64,000 nucleotides of DNA, from the NCBI GenBank assembly GCA_019509985.1, contig JAEKLF010000035.1:87812-151811 (forward strand), read 5' to 3'. The position numbers were made by a program, and so were the translations under genes. The notes below the pieces were generated by a model. The model was not told where the DNA came from. It saw nothing but the letters and a program-made list of their open reading frames with translations, and made no database searches. Shown here in pieces: positions 17,372-24,628 of this stretch. The stretch comes from Burkholderiales bacterium (GTDB lineage Bacteria > Pseudomonadota > Gammaproteobacteria > Burkholderiales > Burkholderiaceae_C). Numbering within the stretch: the stretch's first letter is position 1; every line of letters starts with the position of its first letter.

Positions 17372-18562
17372 TCACTCACACGCGGGGAGCGCGGTCTCGC
17401 GGATCCAGGCGTTGATCAGATCGATTCCCTCTGTGTGGTTGACTTTGCGACTTATCGGGGGCATCACGTCGCCTGTCATGTAGTGGCTGAGCCGATAGAG
17501 AAGCAGCGAGACCTCGGGTTTGCCGGCGTCGATGTCGTACCGGTAGGGTGCGCCCGGTCCGCCATATGCGAGCGGTGTCTTGCAGACACCCCATCGCACC
17601 GGCGATGGGCTGACGGTGGCGACGGTCGCAAAGTCGAGCATCAGGCCGCTCTGGAACGCCGCCCCGAGAGGGCTGTGGCAGTGTGCGCAGTTGACGTCCA
17701 GATAGGCCTTGGCTCTCGCGTCAAGGCTTTGCGTCGTGTCGCGCCAGTCGGCGTTCACCGGTGCGCCGGCAACGCCGGGAAAACCGGCGAGGATTTGGCT
17801 GTCAGCCCAATGGACCAGCTGATTTTGAGCAGGCTCGGGCCCGTAGGCGTAAGTCTTGTTCAGATTGCGCGCTTTGGGACCGATGGGAAGGATGCCGGCG
17901 CCGCCTGCAGTCTGGGTTGAATGACATTGTTGACAGGCCTGCGCGTTGGGCACCGCATACATGAACTTCTCGCTCGTGCCGTTGGCCGACGTCAGTTCGA
18001 GCTTCACGTCCTTGCCGCCGACCTTCAACGTCGCTTCCCGCTGGTCGGCGTCCCAGACGTAAGGCAGTCCCGACCAGCTGCCGCTGGGCTGCAGCACCAG
18101 CACACGCGTCTCGATGAGAACGTTGGCGGAGAGGTCGATCGAGCTCCCCTGTTCGTTTTGCGAACGGCGCGCGACGGCGACATACGCCGCGTCGTTGCCG
18201 GAAGCCTTCGGATAGTAGAAGGTTTTCACAATCGCCGAGCCGACAGGGAAGTCGAACGTTCCGTCGGCCTTGTAGGCGATCTGTCGCCCCGGCGGTACAT
18301 AGACTGCGCGCAGCTTGAACGCGTAGTCCGAGAAGAGAGCCGAATTCAGGTCGTAGGGGACCAGGCTGGCGTTCAAGGTCAGCGTCTTGCCGTCGTTGAC
18401 CATGAAGTGCCAGTCGGAGAGCTTCTGCGGTGCATTGCTCTGGTCGAAGACCACCACCTCGGGCTGGCCACCGCCACCACCGCAGGCTGAAAAGATGCCC
18501 GCTGCCAATATGGCAAGGACGATCCACTGCATGCGTTCCATGACCGTTAAGTTCGTAAGCAT
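17372..18562 (-). CDS. c-type-haem lipoprotein of the beta-helix two-gene system (TIGR03806-like)
   Basis: A 396-residue lipoprotein: lipobox at AAGIFSACGGGGG (Cys about 27), then a domain beginning PQKLSDWHF and SLVPYDLNSALFSDYAFKLR, which I associate with the HNE_0200 family (TIGR03806). Two CxxCH haem-binding motifs are present, CQQCH near residue 210 and CAHCH near 290, so it is probably a periplasmic electron-carrying protein. Proteins of this family are regularly encoded next to a parallel beta-helix protein; function unknown. Here the partner stops at 18572, only 9 nt upstream, and AAGGA precedes the ATG at 18562, so the two are one operon. Family assignment is from memory of the motif pattern. 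Confidence 0.8.
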   Translation of the reverse strand: MLTNLTVMERMQWIVLAILAAGIFSACGGGGGQPEVVVFDQSNAPQKLSDWHFMVNDGKTLTLNASLVPYDLNSALFSDYAFKLRAVYVPPGRQIAYKADGTFDFPVGSAIVKTFYYPKASGNDAAYVAVARRSQNEQGSSIDLSANVLIETRVLVLQPSGSWSGLPYVWDADQREATLKVGGKDVKLELTSANGTSEKFMYAVPNAQACQQCHSTQTAGGAGILPIGPKARNLNKTYAYGPEPAQNQLVHWADSQILAGFPGVAGAPVNADWRDTTQSLDARAKAYLDVNCAHCHSPLGAAFQSGLMLDFATVATVSPSPVRWGVCKTPLAYGGPGAPYRYDIDAGKPEVSLLLYRLSHYMTGDVMPPISRKVNHTEGIDLINAWIRETALPACE

Positions 18563-18571
18563 GACTGTCCT

Positions 18572-19981
18572 TCAGAGCAGACCCGTGACGGGGGGCAACG
18601 TGATCGCGCATTCCATGCGCGGCGGAAACGGGAAGATCGGTCCCGCGGACAGGCCCTGGGTCAAGGCGAGTAGATCGATATCGATGTTTTCGTACGAGAC
18701 GACGTTCGGGATGACAGGAAGATCGGTGACGTTGCCCTTCGAGCAGATCTGGAGATTGCCCGTGTAGTGGCCGCCTTCGCCGTTGGCGCCGGTGCTTCCT
18801 GTGGCGACGTCGACGATGCCGTCCCAAATCACCGCAGGCATGCGTGCCGGAAGGCCCGATGCATCGAGAGATGCGAACAAGGCGCTCACGAGGGGCGCCA
18901 GACCGGCAGGATCGGCGAACGGTCCATCGGGCGCGACGCCGAAATCGGTGATCGTGTTGTCGTGGGCGTAGAACCCGCGCAGGTAGGGATCAAACGTCGT
19001 CGGGTCGAAGAAGATGCCGAGCGACTGAAAGCTGACGGCCAGAAGGCCGGCCGTCTTGTGCCCGGTGATCGAGTTGCCCAGGACCTCGGTGTTCTGCGCC
19101 GCCATTGCCATGACGCCAGTGCCGGGCGGAACGCCGCGGACAAAGCCTTGCGCCGTGTCGGCGAGCGGCCGATTGTTGTTCACGAGCTTGTTGTTGCGAA
19201 CGACTGTCCCGCTGTTGTCCAGGAAGCGAAACGCGCCTGGCAGCGCAAAGATCAGGATGCCGCCGGTGTTGTCGTGAACATTGTTGTTCTCGACGACTGC
19301 ATTGCGCGAATTCTCGATCTCCACGCCGGCAACGTTGAAGTACGCCTCGTTGCCGATCACCCGGACGTTCTGCGATTGCCCGACATAGACCCCTGCATCC
19401 CGCGTGCCGATCGCTTTGCTGTTCGTGATCAGGACGTTGTCGGACGTGACCGGATAGAGGCCGTACGCCATCTGCGAGCTGTGCAGCGGATCGTCGGTCC
19501 ATTCGGCGCGCACGGTGTCGATGACAACGTCGCTGGAATAGGTGACGAACACGGCGTTGCCAACGGCGTCTTCGACGGCGAATTTTCGGAAGGTCACGCC
19601 CTTGACGTAGCGAGCCTCGACACCGTTGCTTTCCGAGGCTCCCTTGAAAGACAAGATCGTGTTGGTCGCGGGATCGGAGCCGTTGCCAGCGCCGACGATG
19701 GTCAGCTTGTTGACGCTGAGCTTCAGCGAGCGATTGAAAACATAGCGACCGGCAGGCAGTGTGATGGTGTCACCTTCGCGCGCCTGAAAGAGGATGGTGT
19801 TGAGATCCTCGTCGTTCATCTTGGCCGCTGCCACCGTCGTCCCCGGAGGGGACGGTGCGACGTCCGGACCGGAACCGCCGCCGCATGCAGTCAGTCCAAG
19901 CGACAACAGCGCTATCAGCGAGACTCGACGGAGAACACTACGGCGGCGAAGACCCGATACGGGCCAAGTGGAACTGAACAT
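18572..19981 (-). CDS. parallel beta-helix lipoprotein (TIGR03805-like)
   Basis: A 469-residue lipoprotein with lipobox LLSLGLTACGGG (Cys about 32). The body has the ladder of a right-handed parallel beta-helix: GDTITLPAGRYVFNRSLKL, DVVIDTVRAEWTD, NVLITNSKAIGTRDAGVYVG, VRVIGNEAYFNVAGVEIENS, NAVVENNNVHDNTGGILIF. Such folds bind or cleave polysaccharides. It matches the partner of the haem lipoprotein that follows 9 nt downstream. The start at 19981 is chosen from the CGGAG ribosome site and the lipoprotein signal; the upstream open frame to 20170 is not protein-like. Its 24-bp leader is shared with the CapA-like gene. Confidence 0.82.
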   Translation of the reverse strand: MFSSTWPVSGLRRRSVLRRVSLIALLSLGLTACGGGSGPDVAPSPPGTTVAAAKMNDEDLNTILFQAREGDTITLPAGRYVFNRSLKLSVNKLTIVGAGNGSDPATNTILSFKGASESNGVEARYVKGVTFRKFAVEDAVGNAVFVTYSSDVVIDTVRAEWTDDPLHSSQMAYGLYPVTSDNVLITNSKAIGTRDAGVYVGQSQNVRVIGNEAYFNVAGVEIENSRNAVVENNNVHDNTGGILIFALPGAFRFLDNSGTVVRNNKLVNNNRPLADTAQGFVRGVPPGTGVMAMAAQNTEVLGNSITGHKTAGLLAVSFQSLGIFFDPTTFDPYLRGFYAHDNTITDFGVAPDGPFADPAGLAPLVSALFASLDASGLPARMPAVIWDGIVDVATGSTGANGEGGHYTGNLQICSKGNVTDLPVIPNVVSYENIDIDLLALTQGLSAGPIFPFPPRMECAITLPPVTGLL

Positions 19982-20000
19982 GGCAACTCCGTTGTGAAGC
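19976..20000 (-). promoter_or_regulatory. conserved translation leader, copy 2
   Basis: Minus-strand CTTCACAACGGAGTTG then CCATGTTC, matching the leader at 3829-3853 with a single T/C difference through the start codon and second codon. Confidence 0.6.
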
Positions 20001-20224
20001 GATCGCCGGGACTGCACTCGGCGCGATACCTCGAACAGACTGCGGCGAGCGGCCGGCGTACGAGGGAGGCGAAATGCGGGGGCCTGGGCCTTGCAGGCCC
20101 AAATCCTGCTGTGACTATTTAGCGAGCCACCCGTGGGCGTCGCCATGAGTGGTAGTGCCACGAATCGCAAAACGCCCTTCAGCGATGACGGCGAGTCAGC
20201 CCGGCATCACGCGGGCGTCTGCCA

Positions 20225-20647
20225 TCAAGGAGCGGAGTCCTCCACGCTGTATGCGTCTGTGCACGCCTGAACGCATTCTTCCTGCTTGTCGGTGCAGGGC
20301 TCCGGGGGAGGCGGGCAAAACGGCGGAACGTGAGACTTCGTCTTACAGCGCGCGAGGCATGTAGCGAGCGGGTCACGATGCAGCAAGAGGTGATCGGCCA
20401 CGGTGGGAGGTCTTTTGCCAACTCGCTGCCCACACGAATCTTCGGTTCGACTCGTGAAGGCAGTCACTTTCCCCCATCGATGAATACCGCCGCCGCAGTT
20501 CAGGATGCGTTCCCCGACGAGCACCTGATGCGTGCCGTCACTGTAGTACTCGGTCGTGACTTCGTTTTGTGGGCGTGCTTGGCTCGCTGTCACTAGGACA
20601 GCCAGTGCCGCGACAGGAAGTGTGCGGGCTAGTTTGATGTAGAACAT
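20225..20647 (-). CDS. small secreted protein, DUF6289-like, with Cys-rich tail
   Basis: A 140-residue protein with a signal peptide (LPVAALAVLVTASQARPQ) followed by EVTTEYYSDGTHQVLVGERI, LNCGGGIHRWGKVT and TSRTEDSC. This YYSD...VG.R...C.GG...WG pattern is that of DUF6289 peptides. The C-terminal 60 residues (LATCLARCKTK, FCPPPPEPCTDKQEECVQAC) are rich in cysteine and proline and are not usual in the family. The start at 20647 lies 56 bp downstream of a PEP-CTERM gene on the same strand. No strong ribosome site is seen. Role unknown; an extracellular peptide is the best description. Confidence 0.7.
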   Translation of the reverse strand: MFYIKLARTLPVAALAVLVTASQARPQNEVTTEYYSDGTHQVLVGERILNCGGGIHRWGKVTAFTSRTEDSCGQRVGKRPPTVADHLLLHRDPLATCLARCKTKSHVPPFCPPPPEPCTDKQEECVQACTDAYSVEDSAP

Positions 20648-20703
20648 GGTTCGCCAATGCAGTTGAGGATCGTCAAAGTTGAGCGCGGCCTCCTCCCAAA
20701 GAT

Positions 20704-21510
20704 TCAGCCTTTTGTCGGAGGGCGCTGCAGTGCTGCAGCTGTTGGGGCCGTGGACCACCGCCCTCGCTGCACCGCGCCAACCGCGCCGATAGCGAGCAAC
20801 ATCAGCATCCAGGTCGCCGGCTCCGGCACGGCCGAGACCGCGAGCGACAGGTTGGCAGTGGCGCCGCTGTTCGCGACTGTGTTGGTGGATATGTTGGCCG
20901 GGATCGTTCCTTCGGAGAAGGCAGTGATCGTGACGCCGTAGCTGCCCACGGGCACCGTGTACGACAGGGCGTCCGCGCCGGCCACAAGCCCCTGCCGCAA
21001 GTAGGTGTGCGTGCCATAGTTGAAGAGATTCAGGGCCACATAGGCATTCGCAGCGGGTGCGGCGGAGGCGAACGCCGAGAACGTGAACGACAGCGTTGAC
21101 TCGGTGTTGACCGAGAAGTCGTAGAACGCGCTGCCGCTGGCGGCGGCGTGCGCGGGGTACTGGAAGTCGCCATCGACCGCGTTCGCGTTCGCTGAGCTGC
21201 GGACGAAGAAGTCGGCCTTGTTGGGGCCGTTGAACTGCACGGCGCTGCCGGCGGAACTCACCGCCTGCGACAGGCCTCGGTCGTCTCGCGAGTCGGACTT
21301 CGAGACGGCATACGGGTCCGCCACGACATTCGACGTTCGGTCGCTCGGCCCGAAGCGGACGGTGTCTGGCGCGCCGATGCCGACCTGCGTCTGCGAATCG
21401 GCACCTGCCTGGATGGACGTGACGGCCGCATCGGCGGGTGATGCCGTAGCAGCCGCCGCAAGTAGCGGCAGCAATGCGCGAGCAAGGGCGAGTACAGGGG
21501 AGATGGTCAT
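20704..21510 (-). CDS. PEP-CTERM sorted surface protein
   Basis: A 268-residue protein starting at the ATG at 21510 (AGGAAC upstream), with signal peptide MTISPVLALARALLPLLAAA to PADA, a beta-rich middle (FYDFSVNTESTLSFTFSAF, YLRQGLVAGADALSYTVPVG) and the sorting signal SAVPEPATWMLMLLAIGAVG followed by QRGR. The tail after the arginines (about 17 residues, APTAAALQRPPTKG) is longer than normal. Function unknown; probably a surface or matrix protein handled by an exosortase encoded elsewhere. Confidence 0.85.
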   Translation of the reverse strand: MTISPVLALARALLPLLAAAATASPADAAVTSIQAGADSQTQVGIGAPDTVRFGPSDRTSNVVADPYAVSKSDSRDDRGLSQAVSSAGSAVQFNGPNKADFFVRSSANANAVDGDFQYPAHAAASGSAFYDFSVNTESTLSFTFSAFASAAPAANAYVALNLFNYGTHTYLRQGLVAGADALSYTVPVGSYGVTITAFSEGTIPANISTNTVANSGATANLSLAVSAVPEPATWMLMLLAIGAVGAVQRGRWSTAPTAAALQRPPTKG

Positions 21511-21761
21511 GGTGAGGTTCCTGAAGGTCTGTGATGGCCAGGTGGACGCGACGGGCGACAGCGCGCAACAGGCCTGCGCCAACCGGGCCTCTTCAGGGCC
21601 GGCACAGGCGCTACCGCGGTGCGGCTGGCGCGTGGATGGGCGACATCACGAGGCGCGCAAAGCCGATCTATGAAACCGGGTCGCATGTTCCGTCGCGCTG
21701 TTGCCGCCGGGAATACCGCGTAGGCGCTATTTGGTACCGAGCGCACTCGAGGCTGAGTGAC

Positions 21762-22340
21762 CTCACCGCCCCTTCGGTAAAGGGGGCGATGCCAGAGGTC
21801 ACTGCTCGGGTGGTGCTCGAGTTTGTTGCGAAGACGGGTCTGCTTGCAGTCCCGGACACTCTGGCTCCCGTCGTTCCCGGTGACGCCAAAGCTGCGGCGG
21901 CCGAGGACGACGCAAAGCAGGGCGATCAGGTCGAGGGCAGCGAGGACGAGGACACCAGCCCTGAGCTGAGTGCATGGAGCAAGTCGCTTGAGGCCCCCCT
22001 GAGCCAGATCGAACGCTATGACCTGTATATGCGAGTGCAATCCCAGTTTGGGACGCGCCAGGGCGTCAAGGGGCTTGAGTTCCCATGCGTGCTGGTCGTG
22101 ATCAACGACGACGAGGCGCGAGGCTTCCTTCTTGCCTACGACAAGTTCTTCGGCGCCAAGGAGAAAACAATGGCGGACCTTGAAAACGAAGCCGCTGGCC
22201 GAGAGGCCGGTTCGGACCGCACCCACCGCTTGTTCTACGTGACCTGCGGCCGAGCGGAGAAGAGCGTGGCCTGCGTCTACTACTCGTCCGATCCAGCGTT
22301 GGCTCGCGATGCCACCCATCCCGGGGCTGCTGAACTTTAG
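21762..22340 (+). pseudogene. 3' remnant of a UvrD/GajB-like helicase gene
   Basis: The last roughly 190 codons of a superfamily 1 helicase. QSQFGTRQGVKGLEFPCVLV holds the helicase motif that follows the 2B domain, then NDDEARGFLLAYDKFFGAK, and DRTHRLFYVTCGRAEKSVAC is the motif VI region with its arginine. These forms resemble UvrD-type helicases paired with OLD-family nucleases (Gabija-like anti-phage systems) rather than UvrD or Rep themselves. Walker A and motifs II-IV are absent and no nuclease partner remains. An ATG at 21789 could start a truncated product but would have no ATPase. The stop is 88 bp from the 3' end of tRNA-Ser, a usual integration point for islands. Confidence 0.75.
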
Positions 22341-22385
22341 ACTTGCACCTGCAAAATGAACTTAAGACTTGCACCTGGTGCAGGT
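22337..22385. repeat. short direct repeats at the end of the helicase remnant
   Basis: TTAGACTTGCACCTG and TTAAGACTTGCACCTG, 24 bp apart, followed by a GCACCTGGTGC palindrome. Repeated motifs of this kind are found at the ends of IS21-like and related elements, but no transposase is present. Confidence 0.45.
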
Positions 22386-22428
22386 CAATGCTTCAAGCCG
22401 CACATAGCTGCTGAAGCCATCAGCAGGG

Positions 22429-22518
22429 TGGCGGAGGCTGTGAGATTCGAACTCACGGGCCGTTTGACCGGCCGACGGTTTTCAAGACCGTTGGGTTAAA
22501 CCGCTCCCCCAAGCCTCC
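22429..22518 (-). tRNA. tRNA-Ser (anticodon TGA)
   Basis: Ninety bases with encoded CCA. Acceptor stem GGAGGCT/AGCCTCC, G discriminator, anticodon stem ACGGT/ACCGT with loop CTTGAAA (anticodon TGA, reading UCA), a long variable arm CGGCCGG...CGGCC typical of serine tRNA, and T-arm GTGAGTTCGAATCTCAC. It lies between apaH and a mobile-element relic. Confidence 0.95.
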
Positions 22519-22532
22519 GAAGGGTGCGCATT

Positions 22533-23357
22533 CTACGAGCCGGGCCGCTGGGCCTGCTCGCAGTCGATTTGGATGATCTCGCGCGACGCGCCGTCGACGC
22601 GTGCGGCGGTCAGCTTGCCGCCCCAGACGCAGCCGGTGTCCAGCCCCAGCAGCGTGGGTCGGTTCAGCATCCCCAGTGTCGACCAGTGGCCGAAGGCAAT
22701 GGGCACATCGGCCGTGCGTCGCCCCGGCACGTCGAACCAGGGCATGAAGCCCTCGGGTGCGGCGCCGGCACCATCCTTGGTCTTGAAATCCATCTCGCCG
22801 TCGGCGGTGCAAAAGCGCAGCCGCGTCAGCGCGTTGACCGTGAAGCGCAGCCGCGCCGTGCCCGACAGATTGGCGTCCCAGCGCGCGGGCTCGTTGCCGT
22901 ACATCGCCTGCAGGAAGTCCGGCAGCGACGGGCCGCGCAGCATGGCCTCGACGTCGGCGGCTGCGGCCAGCGTGTCGTCGCGGCTCCACTGCGGCACGAC
23001 GCCGGCGTGCACCATCAACCAGCCGACGTCGAAGATGGCCAGGCGTTGGCGGCGCAGCCAGTCCGTCAGGGCCTCGCGGTCGGGTGCGGCGAGGATGTCG
23101 TCCAGCGTGTCGCCTCGATGCGGGCGCCGCACGCCGTGGGCGGCGGCGAGCAGGTGCAGGTCGTGGTTGCCGAGCAGGCAGCTGGCCGAGTCGCCCAGGC
23201 CTTGCAGGCGGCGCAGCGTGGCCAGCGAGGATGGCCCGCGATTGACCAAGTCGCCCAGCAGCCAGAGCCGGTCGCGCGAGGGCGAAAAGTCGATGTGGGC
23301 AAGCAGGCGCTCGAACGCGTCGCAGCAGCCCTGCAGGTCGCCAATCAGGTAGTTCAT
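22533..23357 (-). CDS. apaH: symmetrical bis(5'-nucleosyl)-tetraphosphatase
   Basis: A 274-residue metallophosphatase that hydrolyses Ap4A to two ADP. Motifs of the family are [19 protein letters not shown] at the N-terminus, [41 protein letters not shown] and GHWSTLG near the C-terminus, providing the Asp, Asn and His metal ligands (GDLQG, GDLVNRG, GNHD). The length is normal for ApaH. It ends 14 bp from tRNA-Ser. It normally sits with rsmA/pdxA in gammaproteobacteria; that context is absent. Confidence 0.97.
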   Translation of the reverse strand: MNYLIGDLQGCCDAFERLLAHIDFSPSRDRLWLLGDLVNRGPSSLATLRRLQGLGDSASCLLGNHDLHLLAAAHGVRRPHRGDTLDDILAAPDREALTDWLRRQRLAIFDVGWLMVHAGVVPQWSRDDTLAAAADVEAMLRGPSLPDFLQAMYGNEPARWDANLSGTARLRFTVNALTRLRFCTADGEMDFKTKDGAGAAPEGFMPWFDVPGRRTADVPIAFGHWSTLGMLNRPTLLGLDTGCVWGGKLTAARVDGASREIIQIDCEQAQRPGS

Positions 23358-23481
23358 CGGTGAGCGGAAGCGGAGGGCGCCATGCTAAGGCGCGCAGTGC
23401 CGCTGTCGGGATTCTTGACAGGATCGTGAGCTATTTTTAGATGTGGCTCGTAAGCCGTTGATGTCTAACGGAATTCTTCGC

Positions 23482-23497
23482 TGGCGCGAAATTTGCG
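23482..23497 (+). promoter_or_regulatory. sigma-54 promoter for PEP-CTERM gene
   Basis: TGGCGCGAAATTTGCG matches the -24/-12 consensus TGGCACG-N4-TTGC with one change and exact spacing. It lies about 100 nt upstream of the ATG at 23600. PEP-CTERM genes in exosortase bacteria are known to depend on RpoN and PrsK/PrsR-type regulators, which supports this site. Confidence 0.65.
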
Positions 23498-23599
23498 CAC
23501 GTGGGCGTCGCCCCAGGCGGCGTCGCCGCCATCCCCCACGAGCTTGGGATGGCTGCGCGGGCCTGGTTCTGCTTCTTCATCAACCGAGACATTTCTTCC

Positions 23600-24562
23600 A
23601 TGTACAACGAAACCCCCGCGCCGCGCGCCCAGTTGCTCAGCCTGCTCGTGGCTGTGGCCTGCGCCGGCTTGTCCGTCACGGCCGCCGCCGACCCGACGAT
23701 CACGCTGCAGGCCACCTACGCGCTCAACGGCGCCACGCCGGCCGATGCCATCCCTGAAGGCTCGCTCAACACGACGGCGGATGGCGCTGACTTCTACATG
23801 ACCAAGAACGACGCTGGCTCCGGCGTGTTCTTCCACGCCTACGGCTTCACCGGCAGCCCGACCTATTTCGGCGCACGCGCCTCGGGTGACGGCCTGGACT
23901 TCTCTGCCCGCACCAGCTCGCTGTACAGCGGCAGCTACACGAACAACACCGGCAGCGTGATGCTGTTGAACTTCGCGTTCAACGTGGACGGCGGCGAAGT
24001 GGCCCTGTGGGGCGACGGTGTCGGTACGGCCAACACGCGCCTTCAGGTGCGTCGCAACGGCTCGGTCGTGAGCCAGGGCGACACGATGGTCACGCAGACG
24101 GCCTCGGGCTACACCTGTTCGGAAAACGATATCGGCGCGCTGGGGGCCTGGGCCAACTGCTCGACGCCGAACGACAACGCCGTGTTCGGCGCTGCCGGCG
24201 CCTACTCGGTGGACATGGGCCTGGTCGGCATCGGCGAGACCATCACCATCGACTACGACATCGTGTCCATGGTCAGTGGCCAGTACGTCAGCGGCGCGGT
24301 CAGTTCCGGCAACTGCTATGGCGGCTATGGCGCCTACGGCGAGGTGCAGGCCGTCCAGCAGTACGTTCCCTGCGTCAGCTACAACGGCATCGCCCGCTCC
24401 GGCGACCCGTTCAACAACAACGGCTTCGACAACACGGCCGACTTCTCGCTGACCGCGACGGCAGCGCCCCTGCCCGAACCCGGCAGCCTGGCCCTGCTGG
24501 CTGCGGCGGGTGGCGGATGGTGGCTCAGCCGCCGCCGACGAAGCGACGGCTCGGCCGGCTGA
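23600..24562 (+). CDS. PEP-CTERM sorted surface protein
   Basis: A 320-residue protein with signal peptide (LLSLLVAVACAGLSVTAAA, residues 12-30), a long beta-sandwich-like body (FYMTKNDAGSGVFFHAYGF, SSLYSGSYTNNTGSVMLLNF, AGAYSVDMGLVGIGETITID) and the sorting signal APLPEPGSLALLAAAGGGWW followed by LSRRRRS. It has the classical short tail. Four cysteines in the second half may form disulphides. The ATG at 23600 gives the correct signal peptide; the open frame upstream is not protein-like. A strong terminator follows and a sigma-54 promoter precedes it, so it is a single-gene unit. Confidence 0.9.
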   Translation: MYNETPAPRAQLLSLLVAVACAGLSVTAAADPTITLQATYALNGATPADAIPEGSLNTTADGADFYMTKNDAGSGVFFHAYGFTGSPTYFGARASGDGLDFSARTSSLYSGSYTNNTGSVMLLNFAFNVDGGEVALWGDGVGTANTRLQVRRNGSVVSQGDTMVTQTASGYTCSENDIGALGAWANCSTPNDNAVFGAAGAYSVDMGLVGIGETITIDYDIVSMVSGQYVSGAVSSGNCYGGYGAYGEVQAVQQYVPCVSYNGIARSGDPFNNNGFDNTADFSLTATAAPLPEPGSLALLAAAGGGWWLSRRRRSDGSAG

Positions 24563-24582
24563 GTTCGCACGACTCCGGTGAG

Positions 24583-24607
24583 CGGCACCTTTGGGTGCCG
24601 TTTTTTT
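24583..24607 (+). terminator. rho-independent terminator of PEP-CTERM gene
   Basis: CGGCACC-TTTG-GGTGCCG perfect stem followed by seven T. Confidence 0.92.
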
Positions 24608-24614
24608 GTCCCTC

Positions 24615-24620
24615 TAGACT
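24615..24620 (+). promoter_or_regulatory. candidate -10 box (TAGACT) for glycosyltransferase gene
   Basis: TAGACT lies only 8 nt before the ATG at 24629, and no Shine-Dalgarno exists between them. If this box is used the transcript would be leaderless or nearly so. A similar CCCTAGACTT stretch occurs at 30653 upstream of the acyltransferase gene. Confidence 0.35.
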
Positions 24621-24628
24621 CGCGCGCC

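Noticed and set aside
21531..21761. Upstream part of the frame that contains the helicase fragment
   Set aside because: The sequence before about 21762 overlaps the leader of the divergent PEP-CTERM gene and has no helicase similarity, so the fragment is treated as truncated rather than a full small gene.
22533..23357. ApaH considered as a general PP2A-like protein phosphatase
   Set aside because: The N-terminal and GHWSTLG motifs and the length are those of ApaH.
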